Assembly: GCF_014692525.1 (NCBI RefSeq)
Contig: NZ_JACNYL010000002.1
Coordinates: 868,001-932,000 of the forward strand
Direction of reading: 5' to 3'
Length of the DNA stretch: 64,000 nucleotides
DNA from: Sphingobacterium chuzhouense
GTDB taxonomy: Bacteria > Bacteroidota > Bacteroidia > Sphingobacteriales > Sphingobacteriaceae
Shown here: positions 7,952 through 16,245 of the stretch, in pieces
Layout of the letters: every line of letters begins with the position of its first letter
How positions within the stretch are numbered: the stretch's first letter is position 1
Made by a program: the position numbers and the translations under genes
The notes under the pieces: model-generated
What the model saw: the letters and a program-made list of their open reading frames with translations, nothing else
What the model was told of the DNA's origin: nothing
Database searches by the model: none

Positions 7952-9241
7952 ATGGCCATGAAGAATTTTCTATTTCATATATTGATTACTGGTGTTTATT
8001 TATGTATGGTAGTTGGTACGACACGTGCCACTACCATTCATGTAGGTAAACAGCACGTCATCCAATCCATCACGCAGGCCATTGCGAAAGCAGAAAATGG
8101 CGATACGATTATCGTACATGGTGGGCTTTATCAGGAAGAAAATATTTTAATTACTAAAAGTCTGTCTCTTATCGGGATAGATAACCCCGTCATCGACGCA
8201 CAAAAAAAACATGAACCCGTTTCCATCGAGGCAAACCATGTCACGATAAAGGGATTCACGATTAAAAATTCTGCCCATTCTTCCATAAAAGACGTTGCCG
8301 CCATCAAAATCTATAATGGCCGATATGTCTCCATACAAAATAATATACTCGACAATAATTTTTTCGGGATTTACTTACAGAATGCAAAAAATTGCCACAT
8401 TGAAAACAACCGGCTGCAAACTTACGGCGAAACGGAACGTTTAGTCGGAAACGGCATTCACGCATGGAAAAGCGACAGTATCACCATTCTTAACAACGAA
8501 ATTTTCGGACACCGCGACGGTATTTACCTGGAATTCGTGACCCATACACAAGTAGACCGAAATGTAGCGCAACACAACCTCCGCTACGGTCTACATTTTA
8601 TGTTTTCGCACGACAACCAATACCACTATAATACATTTAAAGCGAACGGCGCTGGCGTAGCCGTAATGTATACGCAACGCGTGCGCATGGAACACAATAT
8701 TTTTGAAGAAAACTGGGGGGATGCTACGTACGGACTTCTGCTGAAAGACATCACGGATAGCCATATACAGCACAATACATTCGTTAAAAATACCACAGGC
8801 ATCTTCATGGAAGGCAGTAACCGCATTCAAATAGAGCAGAACAGTTTTGAGAACAACGGTTGGGCCATCAAGATATTCACCAGCTGCATGCACAATACAT
8901 TAAGCAGAAATACCTTTATCCAAAATACATTTGACGTTGCCACGAACGGTGGCAAAATGACGAATACCTTTCAGGGCAATTATTGGGATAACTACGAAGG
9001 TTATGATCTTAACAAAGACGGCATTGGCGATGTACCGCATCACCCGGTCAGCCTTTTCTCTATGCTTGTCGAGCGATATCCTGCGGCTATGCTACTTTTC
9101 CGTAGTTTTATGGTTACCTTATTTGACCGTAGCGAAAAAATGATCCCAAGCTTGACACCAGAAAATTTAAAAGACGAAGAGCCCTTGATGAAACCGATCC
9201 GTCAACTGACGGAAAGCTCGACGAAACATGCTATACGATGA
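7952..9241 (+). CDS. nosD: NosD, periplasmic copper-delivery beta-helix protein
   Basis: A 429-residue protein. The ATG at 7952 (or 7958) begins a Sec signal ending near TRATTIHVG. The rest is a right-handed parallel beta-helix of the CASH/pectate-lyase type with repeated NxF or NxL rungs such as ILNNEIFG, HIQHNTFVKNTTGIF and IEQNSFENNGWAIKIF. NosD forms a complex with the NosFY ABC transporter and, with NosL, supplies copper to NosZ. Its stop overlaps the nosF start (ATGA, 9238-9241). The family assignment is secure from fold pattern and position. Confidence 0.92.
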   Translation: MAMKNFLFHILITGVYLCMVVGTTRATTIHVGKQHVIQSITQAIAKAENGDTIIVHGGLYQEENILITKSLSLIGIDNPVIDAQKKHEPVSIEANHVTIKGFTIKNSAHSSIKDVAAIKIYNGRYVSIQNNILDNNFFGIYLQNAKNCHIENNRLQTYGETERLVGNGIHAWKSDSITILNNEIFGHRDGIYLEFVTHTQVDRNVAQHNLRYGLHFMFSHDNQYHYNTFKANGAGVAVMYTQRVRMEHNIFEENWGDATYGLLLKDITDSHIQHNTFVKNTTGIFMEGSNRIQIEQNSFENNGWAIKIFTSCMHNTLSRNTFIQNTFDVATNGGKMTNTFQGNYWDNYEGYDLNKDGIGDVPHHPVSLFSMLVERYPAAMLLFRSFMVTLFDRSEKMIPSLTPENLKDEEPLMKPIRQLTESSTKHAIR

Positions 9242-9975
9242 TTAAAATTGAAAAACTTTCTAAACATTTTGGTAAGCTCCAGGCGTTAAAGAACATCGAT
9301 TTATCCTTAATGCCCGGCCAATGTATTTCACTCATCGGCCCTAATGGCAGTGGAAAGACAACATTGATCAAATCCATTCTTGGCATGGTCGTTCCAAGTT
9401 CCGGCAGTATTTATTTTGAAGATAAAAATATAAACCGGGAATGGGCATACCGTAGCGATATCGGTTATATGCCGCAAAAAGGAGAATATCCGGAAAACAT
9501 GAGCATTGGCCAAGTATTGGATATGATGATCGATATACGCAAAACACCTTCTCACCTACTCGACAACGAACTCTACGAAAAATTTGAATTGGAGAGCATG
9601 CTGGACAAACGAATGCGTACCCTTTCCGGCGGAACGCGCCAAAAAGTAAGTGCTTGTCTCGCCTTTATGTTTAATCCCAAAGTATTGATTCTTGACGAAC
9701 CCACAGCGGGACTAGATCCGGTAGCTACGGAAATCCTGAAAGAGAAAATTATCCAAGAGAAAGAGAAAAACAAACTTATTCTGATTACCTCGCACGTACT
9801 CAGTGATCTGGACGACCTTGTCTCCCAAATCATCTATATGCAAGACGGTCAGTTACGTTTTCACAAATCCCTTGCGGAATTGAAAGCCGACACCGGCACC
9901 GATAAACTATCGAGAGCTATAGCCCATGTTATGGGATATAAAAATTTGACCAAAGAAGTTATCCATGAACAATAA
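9238..9975 (+). CDS. nosF: NosF, ABC transporter ATPase
   Basis: A 245-residue ATPase with Walker A GPNGSGKTT (about 34-42), Q-loop near YMPQKGEYPEN, signature LSGGTRQK (129-136), Walker B VLILDEPTAGLD (149-160) and a switch His in ITSHVLSDLDD. It powers the NosDFY complex needed for NosZ copper-site maturation. It overlaps nosD by 4 bp and nosY by 11 bp, so the three are translationally coupled. Confidence 0.93.
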   Translation: MIKIEKLSKHFGKLQALKNIDLSLMPGQCISLIGPNGSGKTTLIKSILGMVVPSSGSIYFEDKNINREWAYRSDIGYMPQKGEYPENMSIGQVLDMMIDIRKTPSHLLDNELYEKFELESMLDKRMRTLSGGTRQKVSACLAFMFNPKVLILDEPTAGLDPVATEILKEKIIQEKEKNKLILITSHVLSDLDDLVSQIIYMQDGQLRFHKSLAELKADTGTDKLSRAIAHVMGYKNLTKEVIHEQ

Positions 9976-10735
9976 GATTATCAAATACGTTATTTCCGAT
10001 TTGTTGCGCAATCGCACCATATTGTTCTATACCTTGGTGCTTCTTGCTCTTTCGCTGAGTATCTTTTTTATGGAAGACAATACCGATAAGGGTATTGCCA
10101 GTATGTTGAATCTGGTACTGTTTGTTGTACCATTGGTGTGTATCGTATTTTCTACCATTTACCTATACAACAGTACGGAATTTATTGCATTGCTTGTTAG
10201 CCAACCTTTAAAACGGCAAAGTATATGGCTCAGCATATTCATTGGACTCGCCAGTGCGATGACCCTAACTTTTCTTGTTGGCGTGGGCATACCGACCTTT
10301 ATCTTTGCTTATAGTTCATCAGGCATAACACTCGTTATTGGCGGTTTATTGCTATCACTGATATTTGTATCCATCGCTATGTGGACGGCGGTACGTATCC
10401 GTGATAAATCAAAGGGAATCGGCTTGGCGATTATCTTATGGTTGTACTTCGCAGTGATTTTCGATGCCATGCTATTGTTCTTGTTGTTCCAATTCGCCGA
10501 TTATCCCATCGAAAAAATGATGATAGCGGTGTCTATGCTGAATCCAATAGATATCAGCCGCATCTTAATTTTGTTAGAAATAGACCTCTCCGCCATGATG
10601 GGTTATACGGGTGCTATTTTTAGAAATTTCTTTGGCACACATACCGGGATGTTGATCACCGGTTTCGTGATGTTGTTATGGACGGCACTACCCCTTTGGT
10701 TTGCTACCCGGTACTTTAAGAAGAAGGATCTTTAA
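9965..10735 (+). CDS. nosY: NosY, ABC transporter permease
   Basis: A 256-residue permease with six hydrophobic helices (about residues 20-36, 48-68, 100-122, 127-145, 160-180, 233-250) of the ABC-2 type. The N-terminal amphipathic segment KYVISDLLRNRTILFYTLV is typical of NosY. It is the membrane partner of NosF and NosD. It is the last gene of the cytochrome c-nosZ-nosB-like-nosL-D-F-Y operon; a hairpin starts 4 bp after its stop. Confidence 0.9.
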   Translation: MNNKIIKYVISDLLRNRTILFYTLVLLALSLSIFFMEDNTDKGIASMLNLVLFVVPLVCIVFSTIYLYNSTEFIALLVSQPLKRQSIWLSIFIGLASAMTLTFLVGVGIPTFIFAYSSSGITLVIGGLLLSLIFVSIAMWTAVRIRDKSKGIGLAIILWLYFAVIFDAMLLFLLFQFADYPIEKMMIAVSMLNPIDISRILILLEIDLSAMMGYTGAIFRNFFGTHTGMLITGFVMLLWTALPLWFATRYFKKKDL

Positions 10736-10738
10736 TAT

Positions 10739-11087
10739 TACTTTTTTCTTGATAAAAAAGTAACCAAAAAATCAAGGCTGAATATGGTTTTGCTATTTTT
10801 CCTTGGCTATTCCTAAACAGCATAAAACTCGCTTCGCTCAAACATAATGCTGTTTTTTACGGAATAGCCCGCTGAAAAATGACCGCAAAACAATATAAGG
10901 CCATTTTATCCCACATCACCACAATTTATGACTACCCATGTTCATTTACGCGATTGCACCATCCCCTCCTTAACACCTAATGTCGCATCAAAAGCTTTGG
11001 CAACTGTACAAATACTATCTTAGTACTATCCTATATGCCAAAGGTTTTAGGCGACGAGGTTTTGGTTCTTTTTACGGAAAAAAGAAC
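10739..11087. repeat. Palindrome-rich intergenic element after nosY
   Basis: The 465-bp gap between nosY and the repair-protein gene has no credible gene but three ordered palindromes. (1) A 9-bp hairpin at 10739-10762 (TACTTTTTT against AAAAAAGTA) could end the nos transcript. (2) A nested long stem at 10805-10869: GGCTATTCC pairs with GGAATAGCC, and inside it AAACAGCAT pairs with ATGCTGTTT around a CGCTTCGCTC loop. (3) A hairpin at 11065-11087 (GTTCTTTTT against AAAAAGAAC). Similar A/T-hairpin-bounded blocks recur between genes in this group of bacteria to my recollection, so a dispersed repeat is likely, but copy number cannot be seen here. Confidence 0.5.
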
Positions 11088-11161
11088 ACAAAAAAAACAT
11101 TATTCTGACATGTTTTTTCGCCCTTATGAGTCCACGCATAAAACACCAGATATCAACGATA

Positions 11162-11169
11162 TAACTTTG
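11162..11169 (+). promoter_or_regulatory. Minus-7 element for the ric operon
   Basis: TAACTTTG fits TAnnTTTG, 31 bp before the ATG at 11201. No clear TTTG lies about 20 bp further upstream, so an activator may be needed. Confidence 0.4.
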
Positions 11170-11200
11170 TGTAATAATTCATATTTAATACATAAAAGCC

Positions 11201-12133
11201 ATGATAAAAACAGCCATATTAGATGTCACAGCCATCGAACCAAGACTAAAACATCCGACTATTTTTGATCATTTTGATGCCTTGGAACAAGGCGAGTCTT
11301 TCATCATTCTAAACGACCATGATCCCCGTCCGTTATATTATCAATTATTGGGCGAGAGAGGAAATTTCTTCCAATGGGAATACTTGGAATCAGGACCGGA
11401 ATGGTGGCGCGTTAGCATCGCTAAACCGGCAAAAGAAAACCAGGAAGAAACGGTAGGTGAAATTGCTGCTGCAGACATGCGCAAAGCGGAAGTCTTTAAA
11501 AAACTGGGAATAGATTTTTGCTGCGGTGGAAAAACAACGTTGAAGGAAGCCGCTTCCACCATCGGATTGAGCGAAGAAGAACTGCGGACAAAATTGGCAG
11601 CAGCAGACAAACAAGGCAGTATCCCCGTACATCTTGATTTTAACAGTTGGGATATTACATTCCTTGCCGATTATATCAGAAATATCCACCATGGATATGT
11701 CCGTGAGTTTGGCCCAACACTGGAACAATTGGCAGATAAGGTTGCTCTGCGTCACGGCAACGAACATCCAGAGCTATTGGAACTTGCTCAGCATATGCAC
11801 CTATTCATGACGGATTTATACGATCATTTACAAAAAGAAGAGGACATATTGTTCCCGCTCACAAAAGAGCTATCTTCCCTGTCAAAAGAAAAAATTACCT
11901 ATATCGTAAATGAATTGCGAAAAGAGCACGAGGACGCAGGTGCTGAGTTAACAGCATTCAAGCAATTGACGAGAGACTATACACTTCCCGAGAATGCCTG
12001 CAATTCTTACACCTATCTATTTGATAGTATGAAAGCTTTTGAACAGGATTTATTGCAGCATATCCATTTGGAAAACAATATCCTATTTCCGAAAATTATC
12101 GACACCTGTCGTAAAGAGTTAAGTACCTTATGA
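11201..12133 (+). CDS. ric: DUF2249-ScdA/RIC hemerythrin fusion: di-iron centre repair protein
   Basis: A 310-residue cytoplasmic protein in three parts. Residues 1-75 are DUF2249-like (LNDHDPRPLYYQLL, GPEWWRVSI). Residues about 83-140 are the ScdA N-terminal domain with KLGIDFCCGGK (Cys107-Cys108). Residues about 150-305 are an HHE hemerythrin four-helix bundle with histidines in NIHHGY, HMHLFMTDLYDH and HLENNILFP plus HEDAG. RIC/YtfE/ScdA proteins repair iron-sulfur clusters damaged by NO or oxidants. Usual RIC proteins lack the DUF2249 front end, so this is an extended form. It overlaps the next gene by 4 bp, and the nos neighbourhood points to nitrosative stress. Confidence 0.85.
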   Translation: MIKTAILDVTAIEPRLKHPTIFDHFDALEQGESFIILNDHDPRPLYYQLLGERGNFFQWEYLESGPEWWRVSIAKPAKENQEETVGEIAAADMRKAEVFKKLGIDFCCGGKTTLKEAASTIGLSEEELRTKLAAADKQGSIPVHLDFNSWDITFLADYIRNIHHGYVREFGPTLEQLADKVALRHGNEHPELLELAQHMHLFMTDLYDHLQKEEDILFPLTKELSSLSKEKITYIVNELRKEHEDAGAELTAFKQLTRDYTLPENACNSYTYLFDSMKAFEQDLLQHIHLENNILFPKIIDTCRKELSTL

Positions 12134-12954
12134 TAACTATTACACCCAACACCCGAATATCAGAGCTTATCCGCGCTAATAGTCAAAGTATTGGCGCTAT
12201 TGCCGCCCTGTCTAAGCCGTTGCAAAAGCTAAAGAATCCATTGTTACGGAAAGTCCTCGCTTCGCGAGTAACCATTTCCGAAGCTGCCAAGATAGGCGGT
12301 TGCAAATTATCAGATTTTAAACGGGTATTGGAACCACTAGGCTTCTCGTTGTCGTTAGAAACAAATGAAAACCTACAATCACTTAGCCAGACGGCCGCTT
12401 CCGAGAAGCCCGTCTGGTTAGATAAGGAAAAATGCACCCACTTAGATGTAAGACAGGCGATTGAAGAAGGACATGATCCCTTACGGGAGATCAATGAACA
12501 ATATCGGCAATTGTCCGCCGGAAATATTCTCTGCATCATCAATACGTTCATTCCCAGTCCGCTCATTACTTTATTGGAAAAGAAAGGCGCTAAAACATTT
12601 GTCGAGCAAGTCAACGAGAACGAATATCTCACCTATTTCTTGAAAGAGCATGCTACAGAGGAACAGGTTCAAGAAACCCAAATCTCAACATTAAGCTGGG
12701 AAGACTTCCAGGCCCTGCTACAGCGTTATCAAGAACCGGATATTATTCAGTTGGATGTCCGTGATCTTCCCATGCCCCAGCCGATGGAACGAATTCTGGA
12801 TACATTGCCCGAACTCGATAATGGTAAGGCACTCTACGTAAGGCATCGACGTGTTCCGTTACATCTTCTGGAAGAGATGGGAAACTACGAATTTATCGTC
12901 AAGCTTTGCGGGGTTTCCGACGGCGATGTCCGACTTTTGATACATCGAAAGTAA
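12130..12954 (+). CDS. DUF1858 plus tandem DUF2249 domain protein
   Basis: A 274-residue cytoplasmic protein. Residues 1-70 resemble DUF1858 (ITPNTRISELIRANSQSIGAI). Two DUF2249-like units follow: LDVRQAIEEGHDPLREINEQ (about 104-123) and LDVRDLPMPQPMERILDTLPEL (about 203-225, written here in part). Each starts with LDVR. DUF2249 proteins recur with RIC and NO-reductase genes and are thought to have a redox or sulfur-carrier-like role; the exact function is unknown. It overlaps ric by 4 bp and precedes the oxidase-like gene by 28 bp. Confidence 0.7.
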   Translation: MITITPNTRISELIRANSQSIGAIAALSKPLQKLKNPLLRKVLASRVTISEAAKIGGCKLSDFKRVLEPLGFSLSLETNENLQSLSQTAASEKPVWLDKEKCTHLDVRQAIEEGHDPLREINEQYRQLSAGNILCIINTFIPSPLITLLEKKGAKTFVEQVNENEYLTYFLKEHATEEQVQETQISTLSWEDFQALLQRYQEPDIIQLDVRDLPMPQPMERILDTLPELDNGKALYVRHRRVPLHLLEEMGNYEFIVKLCGVSDGDVRLLIHRK

Positions 12955-12982
12955 CATACACCTCATGGTACAACGCTAAAAT

Positions 12983-14263
12983 ATGGCTGATATATTTGTA
13001 AATAAAGCCCCTAAGGAGCTTGCCGTTATCCCGTTTTATGGTACGGCTGCCCTTTTCTTTATTGTACTCTGCATTTTACTTTTCATGTCCGCATCAGAGA
13101 TTACCGGACATTATTTTAATCCACCTATATTAGCCATCGTGCATACCGCGGCGTTAGGTTGGGCAACGATGGTGATTTTCGGTGCAGCGTACCAGCTACT
13201 CCCCGTTATTTGCGAACGGGAACTTTTCAGCAACCACCTGGCGTTCCTATCGTATATATTGTTAACAATAGGCACCTGCGGAATGATTTGGTGTTTCTGG
13301 AGATTTGATATGGAGTGGTTAATGATCATATCGGGCACCTGTGTGCTATGCAGTAGCTATCTCTATGCTTTCAATCTGTACCAAACTGCCAACGATTCCA
13401 ATAAATCACAAGTGCAGCAGCATTTTTTGTTGCTCTCTGCCTTTTGGCTCTGTTTTACTACGACGGTAGGATTATTATTGGCAATCAATCTACGTTATAC
13501 CTTTATCCCACGCAACCATTTGGATATACTCAAGCTGCACGCACATGCGGGTATAGCGGGATGGTTTCTGCAATTGATATGTGGCGTCGGCGCGAAGCTT
13601 ATTCCGATGTTTTTGCTGGGCAAATCGAAAAGAACATGGCTGCTATACGCCGCATTGATCTTACAAAACGTCGGACTTATCCTTTTTCTGGCAGACGGCT
13701 ATTTTAACCCTGTTACCTTACGCATGTCCATGCACGGTGTATTAGTCGCATTGGGAACCGCTTGTTGGTTACTTTATATCATCGACACATACAGGCATCG
13801 TGCCCGTAAAAAAGTGGATTTGTTAATGAAACATGCCGGTTTCTCTTTCTTATGTTTAAGCCTTGCCTTTATGTTCATTCCGGTTATCCTTGTATCGTCA
13901 GAAACGAAATGGGCTGCGCTTTATGGCACTTTTATTTTTTTAGGGTGGATTACCGGTATTATTCTGGGAAAAACTTTTAAAACACTTCCTTTTATCGTTT
14001 GGAATAAACGTTATAAAAACTTAAACGGGAAGGCAAAGATCCCCATGCCCAAGCAGCTGTATCACGAGAGGTTAATTCCTTACCAATATTATCTATACCT
14101 AGGCGCCTTATTATCCATGTGTATAGGTATTGTTTTCGAACAATCGTTTCTATTGCAGATAACCGGTATCTTATGGATTATCGTATCGCTGCTATACGGC
14201 TATAATGTCTTTCGTGTTATATTTCACAAAACCAACATAGGCTATGAAGATATCGTTAACTAA
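12983..14263 (+). CDS. Heme-copper-oxidase-subunit-I-like/NnrS-like membrane protein
   Basis: A 426-residue protein with about twelve membrane helices. Candidate heme or metal ligands sit in HTAALGWATMVIFGAAYQLLP and in LHAHAGIAGWFLQLICGVG, motifs that recur in oxidase-like and NnrS-like proteins of NO-detoxification clusters. A third histidine helix lies at SMHGVLVALG. Full sets of oxidase ligands were not confirmed. It follows the DUF1858/DUF2249 gene and overlaps the DUF59 gene by 20 bp. Together with the 2267-3511 protein it makes two such membrane proteins in one island; the two do not look close in sequence. Confidence 0.6.
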   Translation: MADIFVNKAPKELAVIPFYGTAALFFIVLCILLFMSASEITGHYFNPPILAIVHTAALGWATMVIFGAAYQLLPVICERELFSNHLAFLSYILLTIGTCGMIWCFWRFDMEWLMIISGTCVLCSSYLYAFNLYQTANDSNKSQVQQHFLLLSAFWLCFTTTVGLLLAINLRYTFIPRNHLDILKLHAHAGIAGWFLQLICGVGAKLIPMFLLGKSKRTWLLYAALILQNVGLILFLADGYFNPVTLRMSMHGVLVALGTACWLLYIIDTYRHRARKKVDLLMKHAGFSFLCLSLAFMFIPVILVSSETKWAALYGTFIFLGWITGIILGKTFKTLPFIVWNKRYKNLNGKAKIPMPKQLYHERLIPYQYYLYLGALLSMCIGIVFEQSFLLQITGILWIIVSLLYGYNVFRVIFHKTNIGYEDIVN

Positions 14264-14570
14264 TGAATTTGCGCAAGAGGAAATGCAGGCAAATTTGGCA
14301 TTGATGCAGGTAATAGATCCCGAATTGAATGTCAACATCGTTGATCTTGGTTTGGTATACGGTGTTGATTTTCGTCATCCACAGGTTATCACGGTAACGA
14401 TGACACTCTCCACTCCCCACTGTCCGATGGGCGACGCCATAGAACAAGGTGTTATCAATGTTTTGCACGAGGCTTTTCCCAACCGTGAAGTGAAAATCGA
14501 ATTGGTATGGGAACCCGAGTGGAGCATTGACAATATCAGTGAAGCGGGAAGAGAACAACTGGGACTATAA
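14244..14570 (+). CDS. DUF59/MIP18-family metal-sulfur cluster assembly factor
   Basis: A 108-residue protein with the SufT/PaaD-like core: VIDPELNVNIVDLGLVYGV, VTMTLSTPHCPMGDAIEQGV (Cys in the TxxxCP motif) and WEPEWSIDNISEAGR near the end. Members help to deliver iron-sulfur clusters to client proteins. Its start lies 20 bp inside the previous gene; Met14 (14283) is a non-overlapping alternative. Encoded after the RIC group, it probably takes part in rebuilding clusters after NO damage. Confidence 0.85.
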   Translation: MKISLTNEFAQEEMQANLALMQVIDPELNVNIVDLGLVYGVDFRHPQVITVTMTLSTPHCPMGDAIEQGVINVLHEAFPNREVKIELVWEPEWSIDNISEAGREQLGL

Positions 14571-14625
14571 GTACATAAAAAACAGATTGTTTTTTTATCT
14601 TTAGAACGAATATAATCGTCGTGCT

Positions 14626-15585
14626 ATGAATAAGAAAACGTTTTTTATCTGTTTTTATCTCTTATTAGGATGGTCTGTTGTATCGGCACAACAAAACCCT
14701 ATCTTTCCGGGGTGGTATGCCGATCCTGAGGGTATCGTATACGACAATACATATTGGATTTTCCCAACTTACTCCGCACCATACGAACAACAGGTATTCT
14801 TCGATGCTTTTTCTTCCAAAGATTTAGTGAACTGGAAAAAGCATTCTCGGATTATCGACACATCGGAAGTGAAATGGGCGCACAAAGCCATGTGGGCACC
14901 AAGTATTATAGAGAAAGACGGTAAATATTACTTTTTCTTTAGCGCGAATGATGTCCACGAAGGAGAAGTCGGAGGTATAGGTGTATCCGTTGCAGACAGG
15001 CCTGAAGGTCCATATAAAGATTTGTTGGGAAAACCATTGATCAACGAAATCGTCCACGGCGCACAACCTATTGATCAATTTGTTTTTAAAGATAAAGACG
15101 GACAATATTATATATTCTACGGCGGGTGGCGTCATTGCAATGTAGCGAAGCTCAGCGACGACTTCAAAAGCTTGGTGCCTTTCGATGACGGCACCATTTA
15201 CAAAGAAGTAACACCCGAAAATTACGTGGAAGGTCCTTTCATGTTTATCCGAAACAACAAATACTATTTCATGTGGTCAGAAGGCGGTTGGACCGGGCCA
15301 GATTATAAAGTCGCCTATGCTATATCCGACAGCCCTTTCGGCCCATTTAAACGCATCGCAACTATTTTGGAGCAGGATAAGACTATCGCGACCGGTGCAG
15401 GGCATCATTCTGTCATCAAAATTCCCAACGAGGACACCTATTATATCGTTTACCATCGTCGTCCGCTAGATAAAACAGAAGCGCACGAACGGGAAACCTG
15501 CATTGATCGCATGACGTTTGATGATCAAGGTTTTATCAATCCAGTGAAAATGACGTTTGAAGGGGTTAAACATGAATTACCTTAA
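14626..15585 (+). CDS. Secreted glycoside hydrolase family 43-like enzyme
   Basis: A 319-residue protein with a signal peptide ending near VVSAQQ and a five-bladed propeller of GH43 type. The three catalytic carboxylates are in place: Asp in GWYADPEGI, Asp in QPIDQFVF and Glu in NYVEGPFMF. Other typical text is WAPSIIEKDGKYYFFFS and AGHHSVIKIP. Such enzymes cleave arabinose- or xylose-containing side chains of plant polysaccharides. No polysaccharide-utilisation genes are adjacent. Its stop codon (15583-15585) directly abuts the stop of the convergent regulator with no spacer. Confidence 0.88.
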   Translation: MNKKTFFICFYLLLGWSVVSAQQNPIFPGWYADPEGIVYDNTYWIFPTYSAPYEQQVFFDAFSSKDLVNWKKHSRIIDTSEVKWAHKAMWAPSIIEKDGKYYFFFSANDVHEGEVGGIGVSVADRPEGPYKDLLGKPLINEIVHGAQPIDQFVFKDKDGQYYIFYGGWRHCNVAKLSDDFKSLVPFDDGTIYKEVTPENYVEGPFMFIRNNKYYFMWSEGGWTGPDYKVAYAISDSPFGPFKRIATILEQDKTIATGAGHHSVIKIPNEDTYYIVYHRRPLDKTEAHERETCIDRMTFDDQGFINPVKMTFEGVKHELP

Positions 15586-16245
15586 CTAATCTAATTTTAC
15601 AATCCCATTTTTAATGGCGTACATCGCTAGGCCGGTTCGTGTTTTGAGCTGCAGTTTTTCGCATACGGCATTACGGTAGCCTTCCACCGTGCGTACACTG
15701 ACACACATCTCGTCCGCAATTTCTGCATAGCTCTTTTCGGAGCAGATCTGCTTGAGAAATTCCGTTTCGCGGTCTGTGAGCTTGACAAAAGTTCGGATAT
15801 CGCTTTCCTCGGTTAAGGTTTGTATGGAAAGTAGCACTTTGCGCGTAATCAGTTCGTTGAAGAAATAACCTATCGACAGTACGTCCTCAAATGCCCTTTT
15901 GAGCTCGCTAGGTTCAGCATCTTTGAGCACATAGCCTTTGGCACCGTGCCTGATCATCTTGATGATAGCTGACTCCGCATCCATGGTACTAAGCGCAAGT
16001 ATTTTGACAGAGGGGTGGTTGATCCGTAACCACTCGGCCGTGGCATAGCCATCCATTTCTGGCATGCTGATATCGAGCAGGATAATGTCAGGCAATTGTT
16101 CCACTTGTAAGCGATGGATCATATCCCTTCCATTAGAAGCTTCCAAGATGACTTGGTAGCCCGGAAAACAGTTGATGAGTCCAGCCAATCCTTTACGAAA
16201 AAGAGCATGATCATCTACGATGGCGATATATTTGATATTAGTCAT
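15586..16245 (-). CDS. NarL/LuxR-family response regulator
   Basis: A 219-residue regulator starting at the ATG at 16245. The receiver domain has the acidic pair DDH (11-12), the phospho-acceptor Asp58 in LLDISMPEMDG and Lys in VLKDAEP. A LuxR-type helix-turn-helix closes the protein (LTDRETEFLKQICSE, then AEIADEMCVSVRTVEGYR). It is the partner of the kinase that it overlaps by 8 bp. The open frame upstream of 16245 only reads into the kinase gene. Confidence 0.92.
   Translation of the reverse strand: MTNIKYIAIVDDHALFRKGLAGLINCFPGYQVILEASNGRDMIHRLQVEQLPDIILLDISMPEMDGYATAEWLRINHPSVKILALSTMDAESAIIKMIRHGAKGYVLKDAEPSELKRAFEDVLSIGYFFNELITRKVLLSIQTLTEESDIRTFVKLTDRETEFLKQICSEKSYAEIADEMCVSVRTVEGYRNAVCEKLQLKTRTGLAMYAIKNGIVKLD

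Noticed and set aside
11035..11268. Open frame of 77 codons before the RIC gene
   Set aside because: It runs through the palindromic intergenic element and into the RIC gene in another frame, has low-complexity composition and resembles no family.
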